From positions 121,019 to 185,018 of the forward strand of contig NZ_JAUXSP010000029.1 in the NCBI RefSeq assembly GCF_030679875.1: a stretch of DNA of 64,000 bases, given 5' to 3'. Within the stretch, counting starts at the first letter, position 1. Each line of letters begins with the position of its first letter. Under the pieces are notes generated by a model. The model saw only the letters and a program-made list of their open reading frames with translations, did no database searches and had not been told where the DNA came from. Positions 52,118-61,223 of the stretch are shown piece by piece. Made by a program: the position numbers and the translations under genes. Source of the stretch: Phenylobacterium sp. Its GTDB lineage: Bacteria > Pseudomonadota > Alphaproteobacteria > Caulobacterales > Caulobacteraceae.

Positions 52118-53722
52118 TCAGACGATCGGCAGGGTCTTGGGCCGCTTGGCCCGGAACCACAGGGCCAGCAGGACCTGGGTGACGAGCACCGCGGTGAAGA
52201 CCGAGGTGAGGACGCCGATCGACAGCGTCCAGGCGAAGCCCCTGACCGGACCCGATCCGAACTGGAACATGATCAGGGCGGCCAGGATGGTGGTGACATT
52301 GGCGTCGATGATGCTGCTCATCGCCTTGGAGAAGCCGGCGTCCATGGCCGAGATGGCGGTCCGACCGGCCCTGATCTCGTCGCGCATTCGCTCATAGATC
52401 AGCACGTTGGCGTCGACGGCGACGGCGAGTGTCAGGATCAGACCCGCGATGCCCGGCAAGGTCAGGGTCGCCTGGGTCACCGACATGATGGCGATGATCA
52501 TCAGGGCGTTGACCAGCAGGGCGATCACCGAAATGCCGCCAAACAGGCCCCCATAGGCCACCACCATGAAGACCAGGATGGTGATGAACCCGATGGTGGT
52601 GGAAATCTGACCCGCGCGGACCGCGTCGGCGCCAAGCTCGGCGCCCACGGTGCGCTGTTCTTCCACGGTGAGCGGCGCAGGCAGGGCGCCGGCCCGCAGC
52701 AGGACGGCCAGGTCGTTGGCGCTTTCTGGCGTGAAGCTGCCGCTGATCTGGCCGTTGCCGCCGGTGATGGCGCTGCGGATGACCGGAGCGGAGATCACCT
52801 TGCCATCAAGGACGATGGCGAAGCGCTGGCCGATATTCTGGGCGGTGGCCTCGCCGAACCGGCGGGCGCCCAGGCTGTTGAAGCGGAAATTGACCACGGC
52901 CTCGCCGGTCTGGGCGTCGAAACCCTGGCTGGCGTCGGTGAGCATCTCCCCTGACACCAGGGCCCGGCGACGGACGACGATGAACGGGTTCAGCCCGTCT
53001 TCGCTGGGCAGGACTTCGGAGCCGGGGGGCGCCCGTCCCTCAGCGGCGGCGGCCAGATCGGCGCTCTCATCCACCATCTGGAAGGTCAGTTTGGCGGTCT
53101 GGCCGATGACGTTCTTCAGCCGCTCGGGATCGCTCTCGCCTGGGGCCTGAACCACGATCCGGTCCACGCCCTGCCGGATGATGGTCGGCTCGCGCGTGCC
53201 CAGTTCGTCAATACGCCGACGAATGATCTCGATCGATTGCTCGACGGCCTTGGCCGCCTCCGCATTCATCGCCTCCTCGACGAAGGCGATGCGGACGCCC
53301 GCCGCGCCGTTGTTGCGCACGGTGAGGTCCCGACCGCCTGCGGCGCCGGGGAGAACCGTGCCCAAGGTGTTGCGCAGGACCCTGACCGCATCGTCCCGGC
53401 GGGCGGGATCAGTGGTGCGAAGCGTGATTTCCCCGCCTTGCTGGCGCAGTTCGGTAAAGGCGATGCCCTCACCGTTCAGGGTCACGCGGGTGTCTTCCAG
53501 CGTATTGACCAGACGCTCGGCCCGCAGGGCCTCGGTGTCCACCTCAAGCAGGAGGTGAGACCCTCCTTGCAGATCGAGACCCAGGTTCAGTTGCTGGCGC
53601 GGGAAAAACCCTGGCATGGAATCCAGGGTCTGCTGCGACAGCATGTTCGGAACGGAGAATAGAACGCCGAAAATCGCCGCCAGAACGACGGCGATAATCT
53701 TCCAGCGCGACAGGGTCATCAT
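52118..53722 (-). CDS. secD: protein translocase subunit SecD
   Basis: A 534-residue SecD: GLDLQGGSHLLLEV after the first segment, the large periplasmic domain, then five membrane segments with AVAVDANVLIYERMRDEIRA as signature. It works with SecF and YajC in protein export. The start is ATG at 53722 or the adjoining ATG at 53719. It lies 35 nt after yajC on the same strand. Confidence 0.96.
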   Translation of the reverse strand: MMTLSRWKIIAVVLAAIFGVLFSVPNMLSQQTLDSMPGFFPRQQLNLGLDLQGGSHLLLEVDTEALRAERLVNTLEDTRVTLNGEGIAFTELRQQGGEITLRTTDPARRDDAVRVLRNTLGTVLPGAAGGRDLTVRNNGAAGVRIAFVEEAMNAEAAKAVEQSIEIIRRRIDELGTREPTIIRQGVDRIVVQAPGESDPERLKNVIGQTAKLTFQMVDESADLAAAAEGRAPPGSEVLPSEDGLNPFIVVRRRALVSGEMLTDASQGFDAQTGEAVVNFRFNSLGARRFGEATAQNIGQRFAIVLDGKVISAPVIRSAITGGNGQISGSFTPESANDLAVLLRAGALPAPLTVEEQRTVGAELGADAVRAGQISTTIGFITILVFMVVAYGGLFGGISVIALLVNALMIIAIMSVTQATLTLPGIAGLILTLAVAVDANVLIYERMRDEIRAGRTAISAMDAGFSKAMSSIIDANVTTILAALIMFQFGSGPVRGFAWTLSIGVLTSVFTAVLVTQVLLALWFRAKRPKTLPIV

Positions 53723-53757
53723 GAGGCGAGACCGCCCTTATGTTGGCGCAGGATCAA

Positions 53758-54108
53758 TCAGGACTTGGAGTCGTTGGCCGGCGCCGGCTCGCCCCGGACC
53801 CGGACCTCAGCGATCATGGTCCGCACGACCTTAACGGTCACGCCGGTGGCGATTTCAAGGCCGACTTCCTTGTCCTCGACCCGAACGACCTTGCCCAGCA
53901 TGCCGCTGGACAGGACGACCTGATCGCCGCGCTTGAGTTCGGCCACCATCTGCTGGTGGGCCTTCATCCGACGCTGCTGCGGACGGATCATCAGGAAATA
54001 GAACAGGACGACCAGCAGGATCAGCGGCAGGAACTGGAGGATCATATCCATAGGGCCAGCCGCGGCGGCGGCGCCGGCGGTCTGGGCGTAGGCGGGGGTG
54101 GCGAACAT
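53758..54108 (-). CDS. yajC: preprotein translocase subunit YajC
   Basis: A 116-residue YajC: one membrane segment (about 20-41, FLPLILLVVLFYFLMIRPQQ) followed by RRMKAHQQMVAELKRGDQVV and a cytoplasmic SH3-like domain. It joins SecDF at the translocon. GGAGAGG precedes the ATG at 54108. It heads the minus-strand run yajC-secD-secF-Mth938. Confidence 0.95.
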   Translation of the reverse strand: MFATPAYAQTAGAAAAAGPMDMILQFLPLILLVVLFYFLMIRPQQRRMKAHQQMVAELKRGDQVVLSSGMLGKVVRVEDKEVGLEIATGVTVKVVRTMIAEVRVRGEPAPANDSKS

Positions 54109-54224
54109 GGCCTCTCCGGCAAGTGTTCAAGGGCCGGTGCGTCGGCCCCTCTCTTTAAGTCGGCGGAAGCTATGCGCTGGCGCCCCCTTTTGCAATGCGA
54201 GCCCGAGGGTTAAGCAGCCAAGTC

Positions 54225-55064
54225 ATGGATCAAGACCTTCGCCCCCTCCTCGCCCGCATTGCTGACGCCCTGGAACGGCTGGCGCCGCCAGCCTCGCCGC
54301 GGGCCGACTTCACGGGCGGGCGGCTGTTTCGCCATGATCCGCAGAGCGGCGGTTTTCATCCCGCACCGGACTACCCCCTAGGGCTCGACGCCCTGGTGGG
54401 GATCGAGCGGCAGAAGGATCGCTTCCTGGAGAACCTGGAACGCTTCGCCCGGGGCCTGCCGGCCAATCATGTCCTGCTGTGGGGGGTCCGGGGAACCGGC
54501 AAGAGCTCCATCGCCAAGGCCGCCTTCATGACCGTGGCCAAAGCCCGCGGCGACCTGAAGCTGGTCGAGGTCGACCGCGACCAGGTCACCGCCCTGCCCG
54601 CCCTGTTCGACGAACTGCGGGGCCGGGACGAACGGTTCGTCGTCCTCTGCGACGATCTGTCGTTCGAAGAAGGGGCCGCGGCGGCCAAGGCGCTGAAATC
54701 CGCCCTTGAGGGCGGCGTGTCAGGTCCGCCGGCCAATGTTCTATTCGTGGCCACCTCTAACCGACGCCACCTGATGCCCAGGGGCCACCACGAAGAGCGC
54801 GGCCTGATCGCCACGGCCGAAGACGCCGAGGAAGAGGTCAGCGTGTCCGACCGGTTTGGCCTCTGGATCGGCTTTCCGCCCATGGACCAGCCCACCTATC
54901 TGCAGGCGGTCAGGGCCTATGCCGAGCGCCACGGATTGACCGATCCAGACCTCGACCGCCGCGCCCTGCAGTGGGCGCAGCTGCGCGGGGCCAGATCAGG
55001 CCGGGTCGCCTGGCAGTTCATCCGCGATCTGGCCGGCGCCCAGGGCAAGAGCCTGCCCCTCTGA
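54225..55064 (+). CDS. DUF815-family AAA ATPase
   Basis: A 279-residue P-loop ATPase. Walker A is WGVRGTGKSS, Walker B VVLCDDLSFEE, and sensor-like VATSNRRHLMPRG follow, as in DUF815 proteins. The biological role of this family is not established. The ATG at 54225 gives the usual start MDQDLRPLLARIADALERL; an in-frame ATG at 54195 is possible. It is divergent from yajC and convergent with the LysM/LytM gene. Confidence 0.85.
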   Translation: MDQDLRPLLARIADALERLAPPASPRADFTGGRLFRHDPQSGGFHPAPDYPLGLDALVGIERQKDRFLENLERFARGLPANHVLLWGVRGTGKSSIAKAAFMTVAKARGDLKLVEVDRDQVTALPALFDELRGRDERFVVLCDDLSFEEGAAAAKALKSALEGGVSGPPANVLFVATSNRRHLMPRGHHEERGLIATAEDAEEEVSVSDRFGLWIGFPPMDQPTYLQAVRAYAERHGLTDPDLDRRALQWAQLRGARSGRVAWQFIRDLAGAQGKSLPL

Positions 55065-55089
55065 GGACGCAGGCTCCGCCAGCGAGCGC

Positions 55090-56379
55090 CTACTGCGGCA
55101 GGACCAGCATGGGATCGATCGGGCGGGCTCGATCCTGTGGCGTGGGGGCGAATCGCACCTCGAAGTGCAGTTGGGGCTCGCCGACCTCGCCGGTGGCGCC
55201 AGCCTGGCCGATCTGCTGACCCTGGCTGATCTTGTCCTGCATCTTCACATCGATCCGCGCCAGGTGGCCATAGGCGGTGACCCAGCCGTCGGCATGCTTG
55301 ATCAGCACCAGATTGCCGAAACCCGGCACCTGATCGCCGCCATAGACCACGTCGCCAGCCGCTGAGGCGCGGACGGCCTCGCCAGACCGGGCGCGAATGT
55401 TGACCCCGTCATTGCGCTGCCCAGTGCCCTTGGGACCAAAGGTGGACAGGATGTCCCCGCGCAGGGGCCATACGAAGCGGCCCCGGCCGAGCTGGGCCAC
55501 CTGGGCGTCGGCCGGCGTCCGGCTGCTCGGCACGATGGGCGCAGGGGCTGCCGGGGCAGGCGCCGCCGGTCGCGGCGCAGGGGTCGGAGCCGGCGCCGGT
55601 GTTGAAGCCGGCGGACGGGCTGCAGGCGGCGCTGCGGGCGGCGGTGAAGCAGCCGGAGGCGTCCAGGCGGGGGCGGAGCGAGTGACTGGCACGCGGACGG
55701 TGCTGGTGACCGGTCCGGTGTCTCGGAAGCCCTCGGGTAGCAGCAGCCGCTGGCCGGGACGGATCACGTCGTTCAGCTCCATCTCGTTGGCGTCGGCAAT
55801 GGCCAGGCCATTGACACTGAAGCGCCGGGCGATGGCGAACAGGGTGTCGCCGCTGGCCACCACATAGGCCTTGGTCGTGCTCGACGGCCCCTTCAGAACC
55901 TGGCCCGGGCGGATCACATAGTTGGGCGCGCTGAGATTGTTGTCGGCGGCCAGTTGATCGCGGCTCGTCGAGAGCTTGCGGGCGATGCCGTAGACCGTGT
56001 CGCCGGCCGCGACCGTATAGCTCTGCGGGGGACCGTCGGCGTCCACCACCTGGCCGGTGGCCGTGGTGCGGGTGACGGTCTCGTATTCCTGGGCCGGCGG
56101 TGGCGGCGGGGGCGGATAGCTGTCACCGGGACGCGGCTGGGCGGAAGGCAAGGGATCCAGCGGCCGCGACTCGATGGGGCTGGTGGGCTGGGCGCTGGGC
56201 GGCGAGGTTTGATCGCCAGGCGTCTGGGTCGCCGGCGGCGTCCCCTGCATGTCCGGGCCCTGGCGCACCGGGAAGTTGGGCCGAACCTGCTCGACCCCCT
56301 CGCTCTGATAGGTGGAACAGGCCGCCAGCACGCTGCCGGCGAGCAGGACCAGAGCCGTACGGGAAAGGAAGTGCGTCAT
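55090..56379 (-). CDS. LysM-LytM lipoprotein, NlpD/DipM-like amidase activator
   Basis: A 429-residue lipoprotein (lipobox LAAC, Cys21). Two LysM domains (about 120-164 and 171-215) precede a Pro/Ala linker and a LytM (M23) domain (about 300-410). The metal-site residues are degenerate: the first His and Asp are replaced by Asn323 and Asn327, and the first His of HxH by Gln403, while His372 and His405 remain. This fits an activator of cell-wall amidases such as NlpD or EnvC rather than an active peptidase. GGAG precedes the ATG. It follows pcm and surE, as nlpD does in many bacteria, and has a CtrA box upstream. Confidence 0.88.
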   Translation of the reverse strand: MTHFLSRTALVLLAGSVLAACSTYQSEGVEQVRPNFPVRQGPDMQGTPPATQTPGDQTSPPSAQPTSPIESRPLDPLPSAQPRPGDSYPPPPPPPAQEYETVTRTTATGQVVDADGPPQSYTVAAGDTVYGIARKLSTSRDQLAADNNLSAPNYVIRPGQVLKGPSSTTKAYVVASGDTLFAIARRFSVNGLAIADANEMELNDVIRPGQRLLLPEGFRDTGPVTSTVRVPVTRSAPAWTPPAASPPPAAPPAARPPASTPAPAPTPAPRPAAPAPAAPAPIVPSSRTPADAQVAQLGRGRFVWPLRGDILSTFGPKGTGQRNDGVNIRARSGEAVRASAAGDVVYGGDQVPGFGNLVLIKHADGWVTAYGHLARIDVKMQDKISQGQQIGQAGATGEVGEPQLHFEVRFAPTPQDRARPIDPMLVLPQ

Positions 56380-56423
56380 GGCCGCTCCATGGGACAGGTT
56401 CTGACTCAGTCGGGGTCTTGAGG

Positions 56424-56438
56424 TTAACGGTGGGTTAA
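56424..56438 (-). promoter_or_regulatory. CtrA box upstream of the NlpD/DipM-like gene
   Basis: TTAA-CGGTGGG-TTAA, reading TTAA-CCCACCG-TTAA on the minus strand, matches the full CtrA consensus exactly. It lies 45-59 nt before the ATG, in a position to control the gene in the cell cycle. Confidence 0.65.
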
Positions 56439-56483
56439 GGCCGACACCCGGGCCATCCCACAACAGGCGCAAATCAGTGTCGC

Positions 56484-57143
56484 TCAGAGTTCCCGGGCGA
56501 CGCCGTCGAGAAGGGGTACAAAGCGAACATCACCCAGATCCTCCACCACGAAACCGCCCTTTCCGTCGCCGCAATAGCGCCGGAGACTCTGGACGGGGCC
56601 GCGTCCGATGGGGGCGACCAGAATGCCGTGGGGCTTGAGCTGAGCCAACAGGGCCACAGGTTCATCTGGGGCTGCGGCTGTGACCATAATACGGTCGAAA
56701 GGGGCCTGTTCGGGCCATCCGAGGCCCCCATCGCCAAAGCGTGTGATGACATTGGTCAGACCCAGAGCCTTGAACCTGGCCTCTGCCTCCGCCAGCAGAG
56801 TGCGGTAGCGCTCGACTGTATAGACCAGTCTGGCCAGCCGGGAGAGGATGGCCGTCTGGTATCCGGAGCCCGTACCGATCTCCAGCACCCGGGCCCGGGG
56901 CTCGATCTTCAGGGCCTGGGTCATCAGCCCGACGATGAAGGGCTGGCTGATGGTCTGGCCACAGGCGATAGGCAGGGCAGAGTCCTCAAAGGCCCGCTCC
57001 TGGAACAGGTCCGGGGTGAACATCTGCCGCGGCGTCGCCTCAAGGGCCTTCAGCACCTTGGCGTCACTCACCCCTTGCGAGCGCAGGGCCAGCACCAGGC
57101 GGGCCAGGCGGGTCTCGGGGCTGTCGTCAGGGTCCTGCGCCAT
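56484..57143 (-). CDS. pcm: protein-L-isoaspartate O-methyltransferase
   Basis: A 219-residue SAM methyltransferase with ALPIACGQTISQPFIV, the PCMT signature, and VLEIGTGSGYQTAIL, the SAM-binding loop. It repairs isoaspartyl residues in aged proteins. The ATG at 57143 is used because it follows the surE stop directly (one nucleotide apart); a longer frame lies in surE. It belongs to the conserved surE-pcm-nlpD run. Confidence 0.93.
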   Translation of the reverse strand: MAQDPDDSPETRLARLVLALRSQGVSDAKVLKALEATPRQMFTPDLFQERAFEDSALPIACGQTISQPFIVGLMTQALKIEPRARVLEIGTGSGYQTAILSRLARLVYTVERYRTLLAEAEARFKALGLTNVITRFGDGGLGWPEQAPFDRIMVTAAAPDEPVALLAQLKPHGILVAPIGRGPVQSLRRYCGDGKGGFVVEDLGDVRFVPLLDGVAREL

Positions 57144-57144
57144 C

Positions 57145-57921
57145 TCAGGCCTTCGGAGGAGCGCCACCCAGCACCCCACGCATCTTGAAGACGGTTTCGG
57201 CGTGGGTCAGGTCGATGTGCAGGGGGGTGACCGATATCTTGCCCTGGTAGATGGCCCGCAGATCGGTGCCGTCTGCCGGCTCGGAGCGCTCCTGGCGGAA
57301 GCCCATCCAGTAGTAGTCGCGGCCCCGAAGGTCGCTCCGGCGCTCGGCGTGGCGGACCTGGACGTCCCGGAACCCCTGGCGGGTCACCTCGACCTCGGTG
57401 ATCTCGGAGATCGGCCGGTTGGGGAAGTTCAGGTTCATCACCACGTCCTTCGGCCAGCCGATCTCCAGCAGGCGCTTGACGATGCCCGGGGCGAAGACCT
57501 CGGCGGCCTCGAAGAAGGGTTCATGGGGCTTGGGGCCGCCGGTCTGGGACAGGGCGATGGCCGGGACGCCCATGGCCATGCCCTCGATGGCGCCGGCCAC
57601 GGTGCCGGACATGGTCACGTCCTCGGCGATATTGGCGCCGCGATTAACCCCGGACAGGACGAGGTCGGGCTTGGCGCCCTTGATCAGCTCGCTCATGCCC
57701 AGCATCACGCAGTCGGTGGGCGTGCCGCTGACGGCGAACCTGCGCGCATCAAGCTCACGGACCCGCACGGGCTCCGACAGGGTCAGGGCCCGGGAGGCGC
57801 CGGACTGTTCGTATTCCGGGGCGACGATCCAGATGTCGTCCGACAGCTGGCGGGCGATCCGCTCCAGGGCCTCCAGACCCTCGGCGTGAATCCCGTCGTC
57901 ATTGGTCAGCAACAGCCTCAT
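57145..57921 (-). CDS. surE: 5'/3'-nucleotidase SurE
   Basis: A 258-residue Sur[16 protein letters not shown] with the metal-binding Asp8-Asp9 pair, [20 protein letters not shown] and the C-terminal [16 protein letters not shown]. It dephosphorylates nucleoside monophosphates and is linked to stationary-phase survival. Its ATG overlaps the serS stop by 4 nt. Confidence 0.95.
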   Translation of the reverse strand: MRLLLTNDDGIHAEGLEALERIARQLSDDIWIVAPEYEQSGASRALTLSEPVRVRELDARRFAVSGTPTDCVMLGMSELIKGAKPDLVLSGVNRGANIAEDVTMSGTVAGAIEGMAMGVPAIALSQTGGPKPHEPFFEAAEVFAPGIVKRLLEIGWPKDVVMNLNFPNRPISEITEVEVTRQGFRDVQVRHAERRSDLRGRDYYWMGFRQERSEPADGTDLRAIYQGKISVTPLHIDLTHAETVFKMRGVLGGAPPKA

Positions 57922-59198
57922 GCGCCCGCCTCGATCCGGGTCAGCCCGCCCATATAGGGATGCAGGGCCTGGGGAATGGCGATGGCGCCGTTCTCATCCT
58001 GATAGTTTTCCAGAATGGCCACCAGGGTGCGGCCGACGGCCAAGCCCGAGCCGTTCAGGGTATGGACGATGCGCGTCGCCTTGTCGCCGGCGGCCTTGGT
58101 GCGGGCGTTCATCCGACGGCCCTGGAAATCCCCGCAGTTGGAGCAGGAGCTGATCTCGCGATAGCGCCCCTCCGACGGGATCCAGACCTCCAGGTCATAG
58201 GTCTTGCGGGCCGAAAAGCCCATGTCGCCTGAGCAGAGAAGCATGGTGCGGAAGGGCAGCTCAAGCGCCTTCAGGACAGCCTCGGCGCAGCCGACCATTC
58301 GTTCGTGTTCGGCGTCCGACTGGTCGGGCGTGGTGATGGAGACCAGCTCCACCTTCTGGAACTGGTGCTGGCGGATCATGCCGCGGGTGTCGCGGCCCGA
58401 GGCGCCGGCCTCGGACCGGAAGCAGTGGGTGAGCGCCGTCAGCCGCAGGGGCAGTTCCTCGGTCGGCGTGATCTGGTCGCGCACGAGGTTGGTGAGCGAC
58501 ACCTCAGCGGTGGGGATCAGCCAGCGGCCGTCCTCGGTGTGGAACAGATCCTCGGCGAACTTCGGCAGTTGTCCTGTCCCGAACACCGCCTCGTCGCGCA
58601 CCAGCAGGGGCGGTGAGACCTCGAGGTAGCCGTGCTCACGGGTCTGAAGGTCGAGCATGAACTGGCCGAGCGCCCGTTCCAGCCGGGCGAGCTGGCCCTT
58701 GAGCACGACGAAGCGCGAGCCGCTCATGCGCGCGGCGGCCTCGAAATCCATCAGGCCGAGGGTCTCGCCCAGATCCACATGGTCCTTGGGCGAGGCGATG
58801 GCGAAGGGCTCGCCCCAGCGGCGGACCTCCTGGTTGTCATTCTCGTCGGCGCCGACGGGCACGTCGGGGGCCGGCAGGTTGGGCAGGCCGGCCAGCAGGT
58901 CGCGCAGGGCCTCGCCGGTCTCGCGTTCGACCTGGCCTTGGGACTCCAGAACGCCCTTGAGCGCCTCGACCTCAGCCATCAGGCGCGAGGCCTCGGCCTC
59001 GTCCTTGCGGCCCTTGGCCTGGCCGATCTGCTTGGACAGGTCATTGCGGCGGCTCTGGGCCTCCTGCAGGGCGGTCTGGGCGGCGCGCAGGACAGCGTCG
59101 AGCTCCAGCGCATGGGCCGCGACTCCGGACCGGCTCTTCGCGCTCCAGGCCTGTTCATAGAGATCGGGATTTTCCCGAATGGCCTTGATGTCGTGCAT
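57918..59198 (-). CDS. serS: seryl-tRNA synthetase
   Basis: A 426-residue class II synthetase. It has the N-terminal coiled coil (about 30-110), motif 2 region [20 protein letters not shown] and motif 3 [18 protein letters not shown]. It charges tRNA-Ser. The downstream surE start overlaps its stop. Upstream lies a short gap with a dispersed repeat, then tatC. Confidence 0.96.
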   Translation of the reverse strand: MHDIKAIRENPDLYEQAWSAKSRSGVAAHALELDAVLRAAQTALQEAQSRRNDLSKQIGQAKGRKDEAEASRLMAEVEALKGVLESQGQVERETGEALRDLLAGLPNLPAPDVPVGADENDNQEVRRWGEPFAIASPKDHVDLGETLGLMDFEAAARMSGSRFVVLKGQLARLERALGQFMLDLQTREHGYLEVSPPLLVRDEAVFGTGQLPKFAEDLFHTEDGRWLIPTAEVSLTNLVRDQITPTEELPLRLTALTHCFRSEAGASGRDTRGMIRQHQFQKVELVSITTPDQSDAEHERMVGCAEAVLKALELPFRTMLLCSGDMGFSARKTYDLEVWIPSEGRYREISSCSNCGDFQGRRMNARTKAAGDKATRIVHTLNGSGLAVGRTLVAILENYQDENGAIAIPQALHPYMGGLTRIEAGA

Positions 59199-59236
59199 GG
59201 GCGCGCCGGCGATCTTTGGGGAGTGAGCGGCCTTCT

Positions 59237-59252
59237 CTAGAGCGCGTCGGGC
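59237..59252. repeat. dispersed intergenic repeat, first tat-region copy
   Basis: CTAGAGCGCGTCGGGC here matches CTAGAGCGCGTGGGGC at 60769-60784 at 15 of 16 bases. It lies in the serS-tatC gap (59199-59302), which otherwise holds only a weak GGGGC/GCCCC hairpin. Confidence 0.5.
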
Positions 59253-59302
59253 ATGGGGCCAAGCCCCGCGCCCACCTTAGCCTTGAGGAGATTGGCCTTG
59301 GA

Positions 59303-60202
59303 CTAGGTTGGGATGACGTCCTTGCCCTGAGCTTCTTCGTCCCGCTGGCGGCGGCGCTCCATCAGGCGCACGCACCAGATGGAGATTTCGTAGAGCAGGA
59401 TGATGGGGATGGCCAAGGAGAGCTGGCTGATCGGGTCCGGCGGGGTGACGATGGCCGCGACGATGAACACGCCGAGGATCGCGTAGCGTCGTCCGGTCCG
59501 CAGCATCTGGGCGTTCACGATTCCGGTCAGGGCCAGCAGGGTCAGGACCACCGGCAACTGGAAGCACAGGCCAAAGGCCAGCAGCAGGGTGGTGACCAGG
59601 GTCAGATAGTCCGAGACCTTGGGCAGGAGCTCCACCGTCACCGCGGCGTCGCCGACGATCTGCTGGGACAGGGAGAACCACAGGACGAAGGGCAGGATCA
59701 TGTAATAGACCAGCGCCGCCCCCAGCAGGAACAGCCCCGGCGCCGCGGCCAGAAACGGCAGGAAGGCCCGGCGCTCGCGCTTGTAGAGGCCTGGCGCGAC
59801 GAAGGCGTAGACCTGCCAGGCCAGCACCGGGAAGGTGACGATCACCGCGCCGAAGGCCGCCAGCTTCAGCTTGGTGAAGAAGAATTCCAGCGGGGCGGTG
59901 AAAACCAGCCGCAGCCGCTCTCCCCCCTCAGGAACATCGGTGAACCCGGCCATGGCGGACATCATGGCGAAGGGGCCGTGGCCCCCGCCAGCCGTCTCGG
60001 CGGCCATCAGCCGCGCGGCCACCTCAAAGGGGTGCAGCAGAAAGATGTAGATCGGCTCGGAGAAGGCGAAGCAGAGCACGAACCCTGCGCCGAACCCGGC
60101 GATGCAGATGATCAGGCGTTTGCGCAGCTCAACCAGATGATCGAACAGCGGGGCGCGGGAGGATTCGATTTCCCGCTCGTCGTCGTCCTCGATGGTGCTC
60201 AC
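59303..60202 (-). CDS. tatC: Sec-independent translocase subunit TatC
   Basis: A 299-residue TatC with six membrane segments; PLFDHLVELRKRLI at the N-terminus with the twin-arginine-binding Glu, and FGLCFQLPVVLTLL later. TatC is the receptor for folded, twin-arginine exported proteins. The start is GTG at 60202, overlapping the tatB stop (GTGA). A 38-residue periplasmic insertion (about 68-105) is longer than in enteric TatC. Confidence 0.95.
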   Translation of the reverse strand: MSTIEDDDEREIESSRAPLFDHLVELRKRLIICIAGFGAGFVLCFAFSEPIYIFLLHPFEVAARLMAAETAGGGHGPFAMMSAMAGFTDVPEGGERLRLVFTAPLEFFFTKLKLAAFGAVIVTFPVLAWQVYAFVAPGLYKRERRAFLPFLAAAPGLFLLGAALVYYMILPFVLWFSLSQQIVGDAAVTVELLPKVSDYLTLVTTLLLAFGLCFQLPVVLTLLALTGIVNAQMLRTGRRYAILGVFIVAAIVTPPDPISQLSLAIPIILLYEISIWCVRLMERRRQRDEEAQGKDVIPT

Positions 60203-60756
60203 GCCTTGTCTCCGGCCGACTTGGCGCCGGCGGGCTTGGCCCGGCTGGCCCGCGGCTTGGGCGGAGCCTTTTCGGCGGCCTGATCAGAGGTCTTCGCTGC
60301 GGCCCTGGCGCGCGGCGCCTTGGCTTCCGCCTTCGGCGTCGTGGGGGCGGGACCTGGGCTCGCCCGATCCGGCTCCACGGTTTCAGTCATTTCCCCAGGC
60401 TCGGCCAGGGACTGGCTGCCAGCATAGGGGGCGCTCATGGGCGGGTGCATCTGAATGTCCCCATGGGCGAGGCCGTCCTCGATCTCCCGCATGACCGTCT
60501 GGGCGTCCGTCCGCCCCATCTCGTCATCCAGAATCTTGCCGCTACGCAGTGCCTCGACCTCCTTGCGCAGATCGTCGAGCTCGGATTGGCGGCCCATCTC
60601 GTCGAAACTGGCCCGGAATTCCGCCGCCATGCCCCGCAGGCGCGCGGTGAACTGGCCCAGCCGGCGCATAAGCATGGGCAGGTCTTTTGGCCCTACCACC
60701 ACCAGGGCGACAATGCCGATGAGCAGGAGCTCGCCTGCGCCGATATCGGGAAGCAT
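60199..60756 (-). CDS. tatB: Sec-independent translocase subunit TatB
   Basis: A 185-residue TatB: an N-terminal membrane helix (LLLIGIVALVVVGPKDLP), an amphipathic helix and a long Ala/Pro/Lys-rich C-terminal tail typical of alphaproteobacterial TatB. With TatC it forms the substrate receptor. It overlaps tatC by 4 nt. tatA lies upstream across a repeat-bearing gap. Confidence 0.94.
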   Translation of the reverse strand: MLPDIGAGELLLIGIVALVVVGPKDLPMLMRRLGQFTARLRGMAAEFRASFDEMGRQSELDDLRKEVEALRSGKILDDEMGRTDAQTVMREIEDGLAHGDIQMHPPMSAPYAGSQSLAEPGEMTETVEPDRASPGPAPTTPKAEAKAPRARAAAKTSDQAAEKAPPKPRASRAKPAGAKSAGDKA

Positions 60757-60768
60757 GATGGTTCTTGC

Positions 60769-60843
60769 CTAGAGCGCGTGGGGCGAATGTGAGAGCGGTT
60801 CGCCGGGGAGGCGCTCTACACCCTTTGAATCTAGAGCACGATG
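60769..60843. repeat. palindromic intergenic repeat between tatB and tatA
   Basis: This stretch starts with the second copy of the repeat seen before tatC and folds as nested hairpins: TAGAGCGC (60770-60777) with GCGCTCTA (60811-60818), and inside it GGCGAA (60782-60787) with TTCGCC (60799-60804). It ends in CTAGAGCACGATG (60831-60843), also found in trmFO. It resembles REP-type elements. Confidence 0.5.
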
Positions 60844-60875
60844 GTCAGGGCCGGCCAGGCCGGCCCCCGGCGCGA

Positions 60876-61088
60876 TCAGTTGCGGATTTCGTCCTTTTCC
60901 CGCTCGGGAATGGTCTTGACGACGTCCGGCTTGGCCTCTTCGGCGTCTTCATTTTTCAGGCCGTCGCGGAAGGCGCGAATGCCCTTGGCCGCGTCGCCCA
61001 TGACCGCCGAAATCTTGCCGCGCCCCCCGAAGAGAAGTGCGAAAACGACCAGAACGATCAGCCAATGCCAGATCGAGAACGAGCCCAT
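60876..61088 (-). CDS. tatA: Sec-independent translocase subunit TatA
   Basis: A 70-residue TatA: one membrane helix ([20 protein letters not shown]), the FGRGK hinge and an amphipathic helix ([16 protein letters not shown]). TatA oligomers open the pore for folded proteins. It leads the tatA-tatB-tatC run. The repeat element in the 119-nt gap to tatB may alter relative mRNA levels (inference). Confidence 0.95.
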   Translation of the reverse strand: MGSFSIWHWLIVLVVFALLFGGRGKISAVMGDAAKGIRAFRDGLKNEDAEEAKPDVVKTIPEREKDEIRN

Positions 61089-61223
61089 AAGGCGAAACTC
61101 CTATGTTGAGCGGCCACTGGCGACCGCGTCGCCACCCCTCAATTCCAGATCAATATAACGAGTAAGCCCCCCATGCGCCAAGGCGAGGGGCGAGGCTTTT
61201 GAGCCGGCGGGCTCACATTCCGG

